The notes under the pieces are model-generated. The model was not told where the DNA came from. It saw nothing but the letters and a program-made list of their open reading frames with translations, and made no database searches. A stretch of DNA of 64,000 nucleotides from positions 1-64,000 of the forward strand of contig NZ_BAAAOK010000055.1 in NCBI RefSeq assembly GCF_039530285.1. The letters are read 5' to 3'. Made by a program: the position numbers and the translations under genes. Source of the stretch: Actinomadura_C alba (lineage in GTDB: Bacteria > Actinomycetota > Actinomycetes > Streptosporangiales > Streptosporangiaceae). Positions 24,075 through 33,451 of the stretch are shown one piece after another; position 1 is the stretch's first letter, and the number at the start of each line of letters is the position of its first letter.

Positions 24075-25375
24075 TACCGAAGGAAGCCCTCGTAATTGCG
24101 CTGCTGGAGTTGGCTCTCGATCTGCTTCACGGTATCCAGCCCGACGCCGACGATGATGAGGATGCTCGTCCCGCCGAACGCGAACTCCTGCGTCGTGTTC
24201 AACAGAGAGAAGGCCACCATCGGGATCAACGCGACGATGCCGAGGTACAGCGCACCCGGCGTGGTGATCCGGGTCAGCACATAGTCGAGGTACTCGGCGG
24301 TCGGCCGTCCCGGACGGATACCCGGAATGAACCCACCATACTTCTTCATGTTGTCGGCGATCTCGGTGGGGTTGAACGTGATCGCCACGTAGAAGTACGT
24401 GAAGAAGACGATCAGACCGAAGAACGCCGCCATGTGCCAGGGGTTGCTCTGCGTCAGGTAGGGCGCGAGCGTCTGGTTGAGGAACTTGTTGTCCCGCCAG
24501 AGGGTCGACGCGAGCTGTGGCAGGTAGGTCAGCGACGAAGCGAAGATCACCGGGATGATGCCGGCCTGGTTGACCTTGAGCGGGATGTAGGTCGAGGTAC
24601 CGCCGTACATGCGGCGGCCGACCATCCGCTTGGCGTACTGCACCGGGATGCGACGCTGCGCCTGCTCGACGAAGACCACGGCCGCCATGATGGCGAGGCC
24701 GACGGCCAGCACGATGACGAAGACGAAGCCGCCCTTGGCCTTGAGGATGCCGTAGAACTGGGCGGGGAAGATCGCGACAACCTGCGTGAAAATGAGGATC
24801 GACATTCCATTGCCGATGCCGCGGTCGGTGATGAGCTCACCGAGCCACATGATCACGGAGGTGCCCGCGGTCATCACGACCACCATGGTGATGATCGTGA
24901 AGAGGTCGTTGCTGTAGAGCACGTCCTGGCCACCGGACGTCTGGTACAGCTGCCCGGTGCGGGCCATCGCCACGATGCCCGTCGCCTGCAGGATCGCCAG
25001 GCCGATGGTCAGATAACGCGTGTACTGCGTGATCTTGGTGGTGCCCGCCTGGCCTTCCTTCTTCAGCGTCTCGAGCCGTGGGATGACCACGGTGAGCAGC
25101 TGCAGGATGATGCTGGCGGTGATGTACGGCATGATGCCGAGCGCGAAGACCGAGAGTTTCAGCAGCGCGCCGCCGCTGAAGAGGTCGACAAGCTGGAAGA
25201 CCTGTCCTGACCCACCCTCTTTGGCCTGATCCGTTAGGGTCTTTACCGCCTCGATGTTCACACCGGGTGTCGGCAGCTGGGAACCCAGCCGGAACACCAC
25301 GATGATGAACAACGTGAACAGTATTTTCTTGCGCAGGTCAGGCGTACGGAATGCCCGAGTGAACGCGGTCAGCAC
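24074..25375 (-). CDS. secY: Protein translocase subunit SecY
   Basis: Channel subunit of the Sec translocon. 433 residues with ten membrane segments. RTPDLRKKILFTLFIIVVFR, LFSGGALLKLSVFALGIMPYI, QVTKxxx-like LITDRGIGNGMS and FTYFYVAITFNPTEIADNM are SecY landmarks. GTG 25375 (LTAFTRAF) matches the usual actinobacterial start and AGGAGG lies four bases ahead; ATG 25378 is one codon earlier. A hairpin terminator between rplO and secY (25478-25505) suggests that secY-adk-map also has its own promoter; a TACCCT on this strand near 25420 is a possible -10. Confidence 0.97.
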   Translation of the reverse strand: MLTAFTRAFRTPDLRKKILFTLFIIVVFRLGSQLPTPGVNIEAVKTLTDQAKEGGSGQVFQLVDLFSGGALLKLSVFALGIMPYITASIILQLLTVVIPRLETLKKEGQAGTTKITQYTRYLTIGLAILQATGIVAMARTGQLYQTSGGQDVLYSNDLFTIITMVVVMTAGTSVIMWLGELITDRGIGNGMSILIFTQVVAIFPAQFYGILKAKGGFVFVIVLAVGLAIMAAVVFVEQAQRRIPVQYAKRMVGRRMYGGTSTYIPLKVNQAGIIPVIFASSLTYLPQLASTLWRDNKFLNQTLAPYLTQSNPWHMAAFFGLIVFFTYFYVAITFNPTEIADNMKKYGGFIPGIRPGRPTAEYLDYVLTRITTPGALYLGIVALIPMVAFSLLNTTQEFAFGGTSILIIVGVGLDTVKQIESQLQQRNYEGFLR

Positions 25376-25477
25376 CATTCCTCCTGCGCGAATCCCGACC
25401 GGGTACATCTGAGGGGCCAGGGTAGACGATTTGAGGCGGTGGCCGAGATGGTCGCCGCCCGTCGAACTCTAACAGCA

Positions 25478-25505
25478 CCCACGGGGGGAAGGGTCCCCCC
25501 GTGGG
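25478..25505 (-). terminator. Hairpin terminator between rplO and secY
   Basis: CCCACGGGGGGA (25478-25489) pairs perfectly with TCCCCCCGTGGG (25494-25505) around a 4-base loop. On the minus strand TGCTGTTAG follows. Its strength argues for at least partial termination at the end of the spc ribosomal genes. Confidence 0.65.
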
Positions 25506-25517
25506 CGCCACCGTGGT

Positions 25518-25970
25518 TCACAGTACGTCGGCGGAACCACCGGCGGCGACGATCTTCTCCTTGGCGGACGCGGAGAAGGCGTGCACCTTCACCTGTACCG
25601 CGACGGAGATGTCGCCCGAACCGAGAATCTTGACCGGCCGGCCGCGGCGAACCGCGCCCTTGGCCGCCAGGTCCTCGGCCGTGGCCTCGCCACCCTCAGG
25701 GTAGAGCTCGGCCAAGCGGCTCAGGTTGACGACCTGGTACTCGACCCGGAACGGGTTCTTGAAGCCCTTGAGCTTCGGAATCCGCCGGATCAGCGGCATC
25801 TGGCCGCCTTCGAAACCGACCGGCACGGTGCCGCGGGCCTTCGTGCCCTTGGTCCCGCGTCCCGCCGTCTTGCCCTTCGACGCCTCACCACGGCCCTTGC
25901 GCGTCTTGGGCCGGTTGGCCCCGGGCGCCGGGCGCAGGTGGTGCACCTTGAGAGGAGAGCTGTCGCTCAT
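25518..25970 (-). CDS. rplO: 50S ribosomal protein L15
   Basis: 150 residues. The Gly/Arg-rich N-terminal extension (RPAPGANRPKTRKGRGEASK) that threads into 23S rRNA and the GGQMPLIRRIPKLKGF region are standard. One base separates it from rpmD. Confidence 0.97.
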   Translation of the reverse strand: MSDSSPLKVHHLRPAPGANRPKTRKGRGEASKGKTAGRGTKGTKARGTVPVGFEGGQMPLIRRIPKLKGFKNPFRVEYQVVNLSRLAELYPEGGEATAEDLAAKGAVRRGRPVKILGSGDISVAVQVKVHAFSASAKEKIVAAGGSADVL

Positions 25971-25971
25971 C

Positions 25972-26154
25972 TCAGTCGACCTCCTCGACGGCGACCAGGT
26001 GGTCGACCGTCCGGATCATGCCGAGCACCTCTGGCCTGTCCTCGCGGACGACGCTCTGGCCGATCCGCCTGAGGCCGAGGGTGCGCAGCGTCTCACGCTG
26101 GTTCTGCTTGCCGCCGATCTCCGACTTGACCTGGGTGATCTTCAGCTGGGTCAT
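25972..26154 (-). CDS. rpmD: 50S ribosomal protein L30
   Basis: 60 residues from ATG 26154, which overlaps the rpsE stop (ATGA). TQLKITQVKSEIGGKQNQ, TLRTLGLRRIGQSVV and the closing HLVAVEEVD are L30. The longer open frame to 26361 is only a shadow of rpsE. Confidence 0.96.
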   Translation of the reverse strand: MTQLKITQVKSEIGGKQNQRETLRTLGLRRIGQSVVREDRPEVLGMIRTVDHLVAVEEVD

Positions 26155-26768
26155 GCCGAGACCTCCGCCCGAGGCTCGGAGCCGGCCGCGCGGGCGCGCA
26201 GCATGGCCGCCGGCGCGACGTCCTCGATCGCCAGGCCGCGCTTGGCCGCGATCTCCTCGGGCCGGTTGAGCTGCTTCAGCGCCGCCACCGTCGCGTGCAC
26301 GATGTTGATGGCGTTGGATGAGCCCAGCGACTTCGACAGGACGTCGTGGATGCCCGCGCACTCGAGGACGGCGCGCACCGGGCCACCCGCGATGACACCG
26401 GTACCGGGGCTGGCCGGCTTGAGCAGGACCACGCCCGCCGCCTCCTCGCCCTGGCTGGTGTGCGGGATGGTGCCCTGGATGCGCGGCACCTTGAAGAAGT
26501 GCTTCTTGGCCTCTTCGACGCCCTTGGCGATCGCCGCGGGCACCTCCTTGGCCTTGCCGTAGCCGACGCCGACGGTGCCGTTGCCGTCACCGACGACGAC
26601 CAGAGCGGTGAAGCTGAAGCGCCGGCCACCCTTGACGACCTTGGCGACACGGTTGATCGCCACGACGCGCTCGGTGTACGACGTTCCCTTGTCGGCGCCA
26701 CCGCGGCGGTCGTCGCGACGGTCGCGACGGTCGCCGCCCTGGCCGCCTCCACGCCTGGGAGCTGCCAT
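26151..26768 (-). CDS. rpsE: 30S ribosomal protein S5
   Basis: 205 residues. A basic, Arg/Gly/Asp-rich N-terminus (GGQGGDRRDRRDDRRGG) of about 27 residues precedes the double-stranded RNA-binding core (RVVAINRVAKVVKGGRRFSF) and the C-terminal domain (GVIAGGPVRAVLECAGI). S5 helps decoding accuracy and mRNA unwinding. The start at ATG 26768 gives AAPRRGGG. Located 58 bases after rplR. Confidence 0.96.
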   Translation of the reverse strand: MAAPRRGGGQGGDRRDRRDDRRGGADKGTSYTERVVAINRVAKVVKGGRRFSFTALVVVGDGNGTVGVGYGKAKEVPAAIAKGVEEAKKHFFKVPRIQGTIPHTSQGEEAAGVVLLKPASPGTGVIAGGPVRAVLECAGIHDVLSKSLGSSNAINIVHATVAALKQLNRPEEIAAKRGLAIEDVAPAAMLRARAAGSEPRAEVSA

Positions 26769-26826
26769 CAGTGGCTCCTCTCGATCGATTTGCAGGCCGT
26801 ACGGCCCGTTCCCTGGACCAGAGCCA

Positions 26827-27213
26827 TCAGAACTCCAGCCCGCTCTCCCGCGCGCCGTCCGCAAGGGCGGCGATGCGGCCGTGGTACTTGTTGCCCGCAC
26901 GGTCGAAGACCACCGCGGTCACGCCGGCGTCCTTGGCGCGTTGCGCCAGGAGCTCGCCGACCTTGCGCGACTTGGCGGTCTTGTCGCCGTCGTCGGACCG
27001 CAGGCCGGCCTCCAGCGTCGACGCCGACACGAGCGTACGGCCGACGGTGTCGTCGATGATCTGCGCGAACACGTGGCGGGTCGATCGGGTCACGACCAGC
27101 CGTGGCCGCGCGGCGGTGCCGACGACCTTCTTGCGGACCCGCAGGTGCCGGCGCGAACGAGACGCAGCGCGTGCACTCGTGCCCTTCCGGACCAGGGTCT
27201 TGCTGCCAGCCAT
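26827..27213 (-). CDS. rplR: 50S ribosomal protein L18
   Basis: 128 residues. SRRHLRVRKKVVGTAARPRL, HVFAQIIDD and VFDRAGNKYHGRIAALADGAR are characteristic. L18 binds 5S rRNA with L5. Two bases follow the rplF stop. Confidence 0.97.
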   Translation of the reverse strand: MAGSKTLVRKGTSARAASRSRRHLRVRKKVVGTAARPRLVVTRSTRHVFAQIIDDTVGRTLVSASTLEAGLRSDDGDKTAKSRKVGELLAQRAKDAGVTAVVFDRAGNKYHGRIAALADGARESGLEF

Positions 27214-27215
27214 GA

Positions 27216-27752
27216 CTACTTCCCAGCCTTTCCGACCTTGCGGCGGATCTGTTCGCCTTGGTAGCGCACGCCCTTGCCCTTGTACGGGTCCGGCTTGCGC
27301 AGCTTGCGAATATTGGCCGCGACCTCGCCGACCTTCTGCTTGTCGATGCCCTCGACCGAGAAGATCGTCGGCCTTTCGACCTTGAAGCTGATGCCCTCGG
27401 GAGCCTCGACCGTGACCGGGTGGCTGTAGCCGAGGGAGAACTCCAGGTTATTTCCCTTCGCCTGGACCCGGTAACCGACACCGACGATCTCCAGGGTCTT
27501 GATGTAACCCTGGGTCACTCCGACGATCATGTTGTTGATCAACGACCGGCTGAGGCCGTGCAGCGCTCGCACGGTGTTCTCGTCGTTCGGCCGGATGACC
27601 GTGACGGTGCCGTCCTCGAGCTTCACCTCGATCGGCTCGGCGACCGTGAGCGAAAGCTCGCCCTTCGGCCCCTTCACCGCGACCGAGCGCCCGTCGATCT
27701 TGACCTCGACACCACCGGGAACGGAGATGGGCAGACGTCCGATTCGTGACAT
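27216..27752 (-). CDS. rplF: 50S ribosomal protein L6
   Basis: 178 residues from ATG 27752. SRIGRLPISVPGGVEV, GLSRSLINNMIVGVTQGY and the closing RKPDPYKGKGVRY are L6. It lies near the factor-binding centre of the large subunit. The start 18 codons upstream in the open frame is rejected because the SRIGR beginning is universal. Sixteen bases after rpsH. Confidence 0.97.
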   Translation of the reverse strand: MSRIGRLPISVPGGVEVKIDGRSVAVKGPKGELSLTVAEPIEVKLEDGTVTVIRPNDENTVRALHGLSRSLINNMIVGVTQGYIKTLEIVGVGYRVQAKGNNLEFSLGYSHPVTVEAPEGISFKVERPTIFSVEGIDKQKVGEVAANIRKLRKPDPYKGKGVRYQGEQIRRKVGKAGK

Positions 27753-27768
27753 GTCCTGGACCCTCCCC

Positions 27769-28167
27769 TCACCAGACGTAGGCGAGGACTTCCCCGCCCA
27801 CACCACGCTTGCCGGCCTGCTTGTCGGTCATCAGGCCGGACGACGTCGAGATGATCGCGACGCCGAGACCGCCCAGGACCTTCGGCAGGTTGTCCTTCTT
27901 CGCATAAACCCGCAGACCAGGCTTCGACACCCGCTTGATCCCGGCGATCGAACGCTCCCGGGTCGGGCCGAACTTCAGGTCGATCACGAGCTTCTTGCCG
28001 ACCTCGGCATCCTCAACATGCCAGCCGGAGATGTAACCCTCCTGCTGAAGGATCTCGGCGATGTGCGCCTTGATCTTCGAATACGGCATTCCCACGATGT
28101 CGTGGTAGGCCGAGTTCGCGTTACGCAGACGGGTCAGCATGTCCGCGATCGGGTCGGTCATCGTCAT
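27769..28167 (-). CDS. rpsH: 30S ribosomal protein S8
   Basis: 132 residues. DPIADMLTRLRNANSA and the C-terminal VISTSxGLMTDKxA-like segment (IISTSSGLMTDKQA) mark S8. In E. coli S8 represses the spc operon by binding its own mRNA. Here the gene is preceded by a 148-base spacer with three hairpins, so that region is a candidate site. GGGAG lies upstream of ATG 28167; a second ATG two codons later is possible. Confidence 0.97.
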   Translation of the reverse strand: MTMTDPIADMLTRLRNANSAYHDIVGMPYSKIKAHIAEILQQEGYISGWHVEDAEVGKKLVIDLKFGPTRERSIAGIKRVSKPGLRVYAKKDNLPKVLGGLGVAIISTSSGLMTDKQAGKRGVGGEVLAYVW

Positions 28168-28315
28168 GGTCTACTGCTCCCTCGCCGCGGTTTCCGCACG
28201 TGGCGGACCTTCGACGTGGCCGGCGCCGCCGTGGCGGCGCGTTGGTCATTTCTTACCCTGGCCGTCGACCCGGCCCCGCGTTCCGGGGCCGTGCGGGGGG
28301 AACGCCCCCCGCCGG
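28168..28315 (-). other. Structured spacer with three hairpins between rpsZ and rpsH
   Basis: Three stem-loops in 148 bases: GCGCCGCC/GGCGGCGC (28223-28240), CGGCCCC/GGGGCCG (28271-28291) and GCGGGGGG/CCCCCCGC (28293-28312). The last two are back to back, right after the rpsZ stop. They could be terminators, RNA-processing sites or an S8 regulatory target. No gene seen. Confidence 0.5.
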
Positions 28316-28501
28316 TCACCAGCTCGACTTCGTGATGCCGGGCAGTTCGCCGCGGTGCGCCATCTCCCGGAAGCAGATCCGGCACAGGCCGAACTTGCGG
28401 AAGACGGCACGCGGGCGACCGCAGCGCGAGCACCGAGTGTAGGTGCGCACGCCGAACTTGGGCTTACGCCCCGCCTTGGCGATCAGCGACTTCTTCGCCA
28501 T
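28316..28501 (-). CDS. rpsZ: 30S ribosomal protein S14, zinc-binding type Z
   Basis: 61-residue form with Cys24-x2-Cys27 and Cys40-x2-Cys43 forming a zinc ribbon. AKKSLIAKAGRKPKFGVRTY and LCRICFREMAHRGELPGI are usual. The short zinc type in the spc operon is the constitutive form; the longer zinc-free S14 of many actinomycetes is not in this window. Confidence 0.97.
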   Translation of the reverse strand: MAKKSLIAKAGRKPKFGVRTYTRCSRCGRPRAVFRKFGLCRICFREMAHRGELPGITKSSW

Positions 28502-28556
28502 CAGTTCTCCTAGTTGCGATCCTCAGCCACCGCGAGCGGCGACTGCGTCGGGAAGC

Positions 28557-29138
28557 TCAGGCTTCCTTGAACGGGAAGCCCAGGAGCTTCAGGAGCGCCC
28601 GGCCCTCGTCATCGGTCGTCGCGGTGTTGACCACCGTGATGTCCATGCCACGCTGCCGATCCGTCTTGTCGGGATCGACCTCGTGGAACATCACCTGCTC
28701 GGTCAGCCCGAACGTGTAGTTGCCGCGGCCGTCGAACTGCTTCGGCGACAGACCACGGAAGTCACGGATCCGCGGGAGCGCGAGCGACAGCAGCCGGTCG
28801 AGGAACTCCCACATCCGGTCGCCGCGCAGCGTCACGTGGGCGCCGATCGGCATGCCCTCGCGCAGCTTGAACTGGGCGATCGACTTCTTCGCCCGGTTCA
28901 CGGCCGGCTTCTGACCGGTGATCACGGTGAGGTCGCGGACGGCACCCTCGATCAGTTTGGCGTCGCGGGCCGCCTCGCCGACACCCATGTTGACCACGAT
29001 CTTGGTCAGCACGGGTGTCTGCATGACGTTGGCGTAGCCGAACTGCTCCTGCATCGCCTTCGCGACCTCTTCGCGGTAGCGCTGCTTGAGCCTGGGCACC
29101 GCCCGGGTCCCGGTCGTCTCAACACTGGTATCGGTCAT
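28557..29138 (-). CDS. rplE: 50S ribosomal protein L5
   Basis: 193 residues. PRLKQRYREEVAKAM, QTPVLTKIVVNMGVGEA, KSIAQFKLREGMPIGAHVTL and GMDITVVNTATTDDE are L5. Binds 5S rRNA and contacts P-site tRNA. ATG 29138 overlaps the rplX stop by one base (TGATG). Confidence 0.97.
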   Translation of the reverse strand: MTDTSVETTGTRAVPRLKQRYREEVAKAMQEQFGYANVMQTPVLTKIVVNMGVGEAARDAKLIEGAVRDLTVITGQKPAVNRAKKSIAQFKLREGMPIGAHVTLRGDRMWEFLDRLLSLALPRIRDFRGLSPKQFDGRGNYTFGLTEQVMFHEVDPDKTDRQRGMDITVVNTATTDDEGRALLKLLGFPFKEA

Positions 29139-29464
29139 CAGATTTCCTTGCCGCTACGGCGCGAGACGCGAACCTTCGTGCCGTCCTCGTTCACCCGATA
29201 GCCGACCCGGGTGCGCTTGTCGCCCTCGACCAGCATCACGTTGCTGACGTGGAGCGGCGCCTCCTTGGTGATGACGCCGCCCTGCTTGGCGCCCCGCGCA
29301 CCCTGGTGGTCCACCTTGGTGTTCTTCTTCATGAGGTTGACGCCCTCGACGATGACGCGCTGCGTTTCGGGGTCGACCGAGATGACCTTCCCCTTCGCGC
29401 CCTTGTCCTTACCGGCGATGACGACGACCTCGTCGCCCTTCTTGATCTTCAACTTCATCTTCAT
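29138..29464 (-). CDS. rplX: 50S ribosomal protein L24
   Basis: 108 residues. The KOW motif GDEVVVIAGKDKGAKGKV at residues 8-25 is intact, and GVNLMKKNTK follows. An assembly initiator of the large subunit. ATG 29464 overlaps the rplN stop by one base; a GTG one codon earlier is possible. Confidence 0.97.
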   Translation of the reverse strand: MKMKLKIKKGDEVVVIAGKDKGAKGKVISVDPETQRVIVEGVNLMKKNTKVDHQGARGAKQGGVITKEAPLHVSNVMLVEGDKRTRVGYRVNEDGTKVRVSRRSGKEI

Positions 29465-29832
29465 CACAGCACCTCCGGCGCGAGGGAGATGATTCGCATG
29501 AATTTCTTCTCGCGAAGCTCCCGGCCCACCGGACCGAAGATGCGCGTGCCGCGCGGGTCCCCGCCGTCCCTGATGAGCACAGCCGCGTTCTCGTCAAAGC
29601 GGATGTAGGAGCCGTCGGCACGGCGGCGCTCCTTGCGGGTGCGCACGACGACGGCCTTGACGACGTCACCCTTCTTCACGCCGGCGCCGGGAAGGGCGTC
29701 CTTCACGGTCGCGACGATGATGTCGCCGATTCCCGCGTAGCGCCGACCCGAGCCGCCGAGTACGCGGATGCAGAGAATCTCCTTCGCACCCGTGTTGTCG
29801 GCGACCTTGAGTCGCGACTCCTGCTGGATCAC
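29464..29832 (-). CDS. rplN: 50S ribosomal protein L14
   Basis: 122 residues, standard length. IQQESRLKVADNTGAKEIL and DENAAVLIRDGGDPRGTRIF are L14. First gene after a 136-base spacer from rpsQ, the usual boundary between S10 and spc operons, so a promoter could lie in that spacer; I cannot define one with confidence. Confidence 0.97.
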   Translation of the reverse strand: MIQQESRLKVADNTGAKEILCIRVLGGSGRRYAGIGDIIVATVKDALPGAGVKKGDVVKAVVVRTRKERRRADGSYIRFDENAAVLIRDGGDPRGTRIFGPVGRELREKKFMRIISLAPEVL

Positions 29833-29968
29833 GTCTAACTCCTGTGTGTCACGCCGGTTCTCTTGCGAGCCTGGCGGTTCTACCCCTGTACGGAGATCTC
29901 TGCCCCCGTCGAGGGGGGAGTGCGGGAAGGCGTGGGCGCTTACGCGGACCGCCCTCCCGCAGGTCCAG

Positions 29969-30241
29969 TTACTTGGCCTTCTCGAGGATCTCGGTGACGC
30001 GCCACCGCTTGGTGGCCGACAGCGGGCGGGTCTCCATGAGGCGGACCCGATCGCCGACGCCGCACGCGTTGGCCTCGTCGTGTGCCTTATATCTCGTCGT
30101 ACGGCGGATGATCTTGCCGTACAGAGCGTGCTTCACGCGGTCCTCGACGGCGACGACGACGGTCTTGTCCATCTTGTCGCTGACCACGATGCCCTCGCGG
30201 ACCTTGCGGTTACCGCGGACCTCTGTCGTCTGCTCAGTCAT
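29969..30241 (-). CDS. rpsQ: 30S ribosomal protein S17
   Basis: 90 residues. RKVREGIVVSDKMDKTVVV and HPLYGKIIRRTTRYKAHDE-like (here HALYGKIIRRTTRYKAHDE) are S17. It overlaps rpmC by 8 bases and ends the S10 operon. Confidence 0.97.
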   Translation of the reverse strand: MTEQTTEVRGNRKVREGIVVSDKMDKTVVVAVEDRVKHALYGKIIRRTTRYKAHDEANACGVGDRVRLMETRPLSATKRWRVTEILEKAK

Positions 30242-30482
30242 TCTTCTCGTCCTCCACGGGCTCTTCGGCGACCGTGACGATCCCGAGCTCCCGCTCCCGC
30301 ATCACGGTGTAGATGCGGGCGATCTCGCGCTTCACCGCACGCAGCCGCCCGTGGCTCTCCAACTGACCGGTGGCCGCCTGGAAGCGGAGGTTGAACAGCT
30401 CCTCCTTGGCCTCCTTCAGCTTGGACACCAGCTCGTCCCCGGGCTCGGTCCGCAGCTCTTCGGCGGTAAGACCCTTGGCCAT
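30234..30482 (-). CDS. rpmC: 50S ribosomal protein L29
   Basis: 82 residues. LTAEELRTEPGDELVSKL, LKEAKEELFNLRFQAATGQ and AVKREIARIYTVMRERE are L29. It lies at the tunnel exit near SRP and trigger-factor sites. The start shares one base with the rplP stop. Confidence 0.97.
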   Translation of the reverse strand: MAKGLTAEELRTEPGDELVSKLKEAKEELFNLRFQAATGQLESHGRLRAVKREIARIYTVMRERELGIVTVAEEPVEDEKND

Positions 30483-30901
30483 CAGGACTCACCCACCTCT
30501 CGCTTGACGAACTTGCACTTCATGGGGAGCTTGTGCATCGCGCGACGCAGTGCCTCGCGAGCCAGGGGCTCGGGTACTCCGGCCAGCTCGAACATCACCC
30601 GGCCGGGCTTCACGTTGGCGATCCACCACTCGGGCGAGCCCTTACCGGAACCCATCCGGGTCTCGGCCGGCTTCTTGGTGAGCGGACGGTCCGGAAAGAT
30701 GTTGATCCAGACCTTTCCGCCACGGCGGATGTGCCGGGTCATGGCGATACGCGCGGCCTCGATCTGCCGGTTGGTCACGTAGGACCCCTCGACAGCCTGG
30801 ATGCCGAACTCGCCGAAGGTCACCTTCGTACCGCCCTTGGCCATGCCACGACGCCGCGGGTGGTGCTGCTTACGGTGCTTGACCTTGCGAGGGATCAGCA
30901 T
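30482..30901 (-). CDS. rplP: 50S ribosomal protein L16
   Basis: 139 residues from ATG 30901 (LIPRKVKHRKQHHPRRRG). KGGTKVTFGEFGIQA, RHIRRGGKVWINIFPD and ETRMGSGKGSPEWW are standard. It binds near the A-site tRNA elbow. The 221-residue open frame reaching to 31147 is a shadow of rpsC. Confidence 0.97.
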   Translation of the reverse strand: MLIPRKVKHRKQHHPRRRGMAKGGTKVTFGEFGIQAVEGSYVTNRQIEAARIAMTRHIRRGGKVWINIFPDRPLTKKPAETRMGSGKGSPEWWIANVKPGRVMFELAGVPEPLAREALRRAMHKLPMKCKFVKREVGES

Positions 30902-30908
30902 TGGTCGG

Positions 30909-31783
<875 letters not shown>

Positions 31784-31784
<1 letters not shown>

Positions 31785-32176
31785 TATCGGGTCCTCCTCG
31801 TCTTGTTGGCGGTACCCCCGCGGGGCGCCGTGGCGGCGCTTTCGGGCCGCGACTCGACGATCACGGTGATGTGGCTCGTGCGCTTGTTCACCCGGTAGGC
31901 CCGGCCCTGCGCGCGCGGCCGGAACCGCTTGAGCGTCGGTCCTTCGTCGACCCAGGCCCGGCTCACCACGAGGGTGTCGGCGTCGAGTTTGTTGTTGTGC
32001 TCGGCGTTGGCGATGGCGCTCGCCAGCACCTTGCCCACCGGCTCACTAGCAGCCTGGGGGGCGAACCGCAGCACCGCCTGAGCCTCCGCGGCCGGCAGGC
32101 CGCGGATGAGGTCCACCACGCGGCGGGCCTTCCTGGGCGTGACGCGGATGAACCGCGCCTGGGCCCTGGCTTCCAT
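31784..32176 (-). CDS. rplV: 50S ribosomal protein L22
   Basis: 130 residues. ARFIRVTPRKARRVVDLIRG and RAWVDEGPTLKRFRPRAQGR, the hairpin that lines the exit tunnel, are intact. A short Arg/Thr/Ala-rich tail extends the C-terminus. 26 bases after rpsS. Confidence 0.97.
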
Positions 32177-32202
32177 CGCTGTTCCCTCTCTCTAACTCAG
32201 AC

Positions 32203-32481
32203 TCAACGCCGGCTGCGGCGGTCGTCACGGACATGGCCGCGGTAGGTCCGCGTCGGCGAGAACTCGCCGAGCTTGTGACCGACCATGGCATCGGTGATGA
32301 ACACCGGGACGTGCTTGCGGCCGTCGTGCACGGCGATCGTGTGACCGATCATCTCCGGCACGATCATGGAGCGCCGCGACCACGTCTTGATGACGTTCTT
32401 GGTGCCCTTCTCGTTCTGCACGTCCACCTTCTTCATCAGGTGGTCGTCCACGAACGGGCCCTTCTTGAGGCTACGTGGCAT
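32203..32481 (-). CDS. rpsS: 30S ribosomal protein S19
   Basis: 92 residues from ATG 32481. PRSLKKGPFVDDHLMKKVD, RRSMIVPEMIGHTIAVH and HKLGEFSPTRTYRGH are S19. It is in the head of the small subunit, near S13. Eleven bases after rplB. Confidence 0.97.
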   Translation of the reverse strand: MPRSLKKGPFVDDHLMKKVDVQNEKGTKNVIKTWSRRSMIVPEMIGHTIAVHDGRKHVPVFITDAMVGHKLGEFSPTRTYRGHVRDDRRSRR

Positions 32482-32492
32482 GACAGCGACTC

Positions 32493-33326
32493 CTACCGCT
32501 TCTTCTTGCTGCGACGACGGACGATGAGCCGGTCGCTGGGCTTGTTCGCCCGGCGGGTGCGTCCCTCCGGCTGGCCCCACGGGCTGGACGGGTGCCGACC
32601 ACCGGAGGTCTTGCCCTCACCACCACCGTGCGGGTGGTCGATCGGGTTCATGGCCACACCACGGACGGTCGGGCGCTTGCCCTTCCAACGGGAACGGCCG
32701 GCCTTGCCCCAGTTGATGTTCGACTGCTCGGCGTTGCCGACCTCACCGACCGTGGCCCGGCAACGTACGTCCACCATCCGCATCTCGCCGGAGGGCATCC
32801 GCAGCGTGGCGTAGGTGCCCTCCTTGGCCAGCAGCTGGACGCCGGCGCCCGCGGAGCGGGCGATCTTGGCGCCGCCGCCCGGCCGCAGCTCGATCGCGTG
32901 CACGACCGTACCGGTCGGGATGTTGCGCAGCGGCAGGCAGTTGCCCGGCTTGATGTCCGAACCCGCGCCGTTCTCCACCCGGTCGCCCTGCTTCAGGCCC
33001 TGGGGGCAGAGGATGTAGCGCTTCTCCCCATCGGCGTAGTGCAGCAGCGCGATCCGCGCGGTGCGGTTGGGGTCGTACTCGATGTGCGCCACCTTGGCCG
33101 GTACGCCGTCCTTGTCGGCGCGCCGGAAGTCGATGACGCGGTAGGCGCGCTTGTGGCCGCCGCCCTGGTGCCGCGTGGTGATGCGGCCGTGGTTGTTACG
33201 GCCGCCCTTCTTGGGGAGCGGACGCAGCAGCGACTTCTCGGGCTCGCGGCGCGTGATCTCGACGAAGTCGGCCACGCTGGAGCCGCGACGACCCGGAGTC
33301 GTCGGCTTGTACTTACGGATGCCCAT
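32493..33326 (-). CDS. rplB: 50S ribosomal protein L2
   Basis: 277 residues. GIRKYKPTTPGRRGSSVAD, GRNNHGRITTRHQGGGHKR and VRGVAMNPIDHPHGGGEG (with the conserved histidine near the peptidyl-transferase centre) are L2. A 125-base spacer separates it from rplW, longer than usual in this operon. Confidence 0.98.
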   Translation of the reverse strand: MGIRKYKPTTPGRRGSSVADFVEITRREPEKSLLRPLPKKGGRNNHGRITTRHQGGGHKRAYRVIDFRRADKDGVPAKVAHIEYDPNRTARIALLHYADGEKRYILCPQGLKQGDRVENGAGSDIKPGNCLPLRNIPTGTVVHAIELRPGGGAKIARSAGAGVQLLAKEGTYATLRMPSGEMRMVDVRCRATVGEVGNAEQSNINWGKAGRSRWKGKRPTVRGVAMNPIDHPHGGGEGKTSGGRHPSSPWGQPEGRTRRANKPSDRLIVRRRSKKKR

Positions 33327-33451
33327 CTTATTCGTTCATCCCTTGTCTGCTTCGAGGCCGGCCTCAGGCGACCGGACCGCCACTGTGCTCATCGCTTCGG
33401 GGCCTCCGGCAGCGGCCGGGGCGTCGAGCGGCGAGCCGCAGTGGAGCCCGA

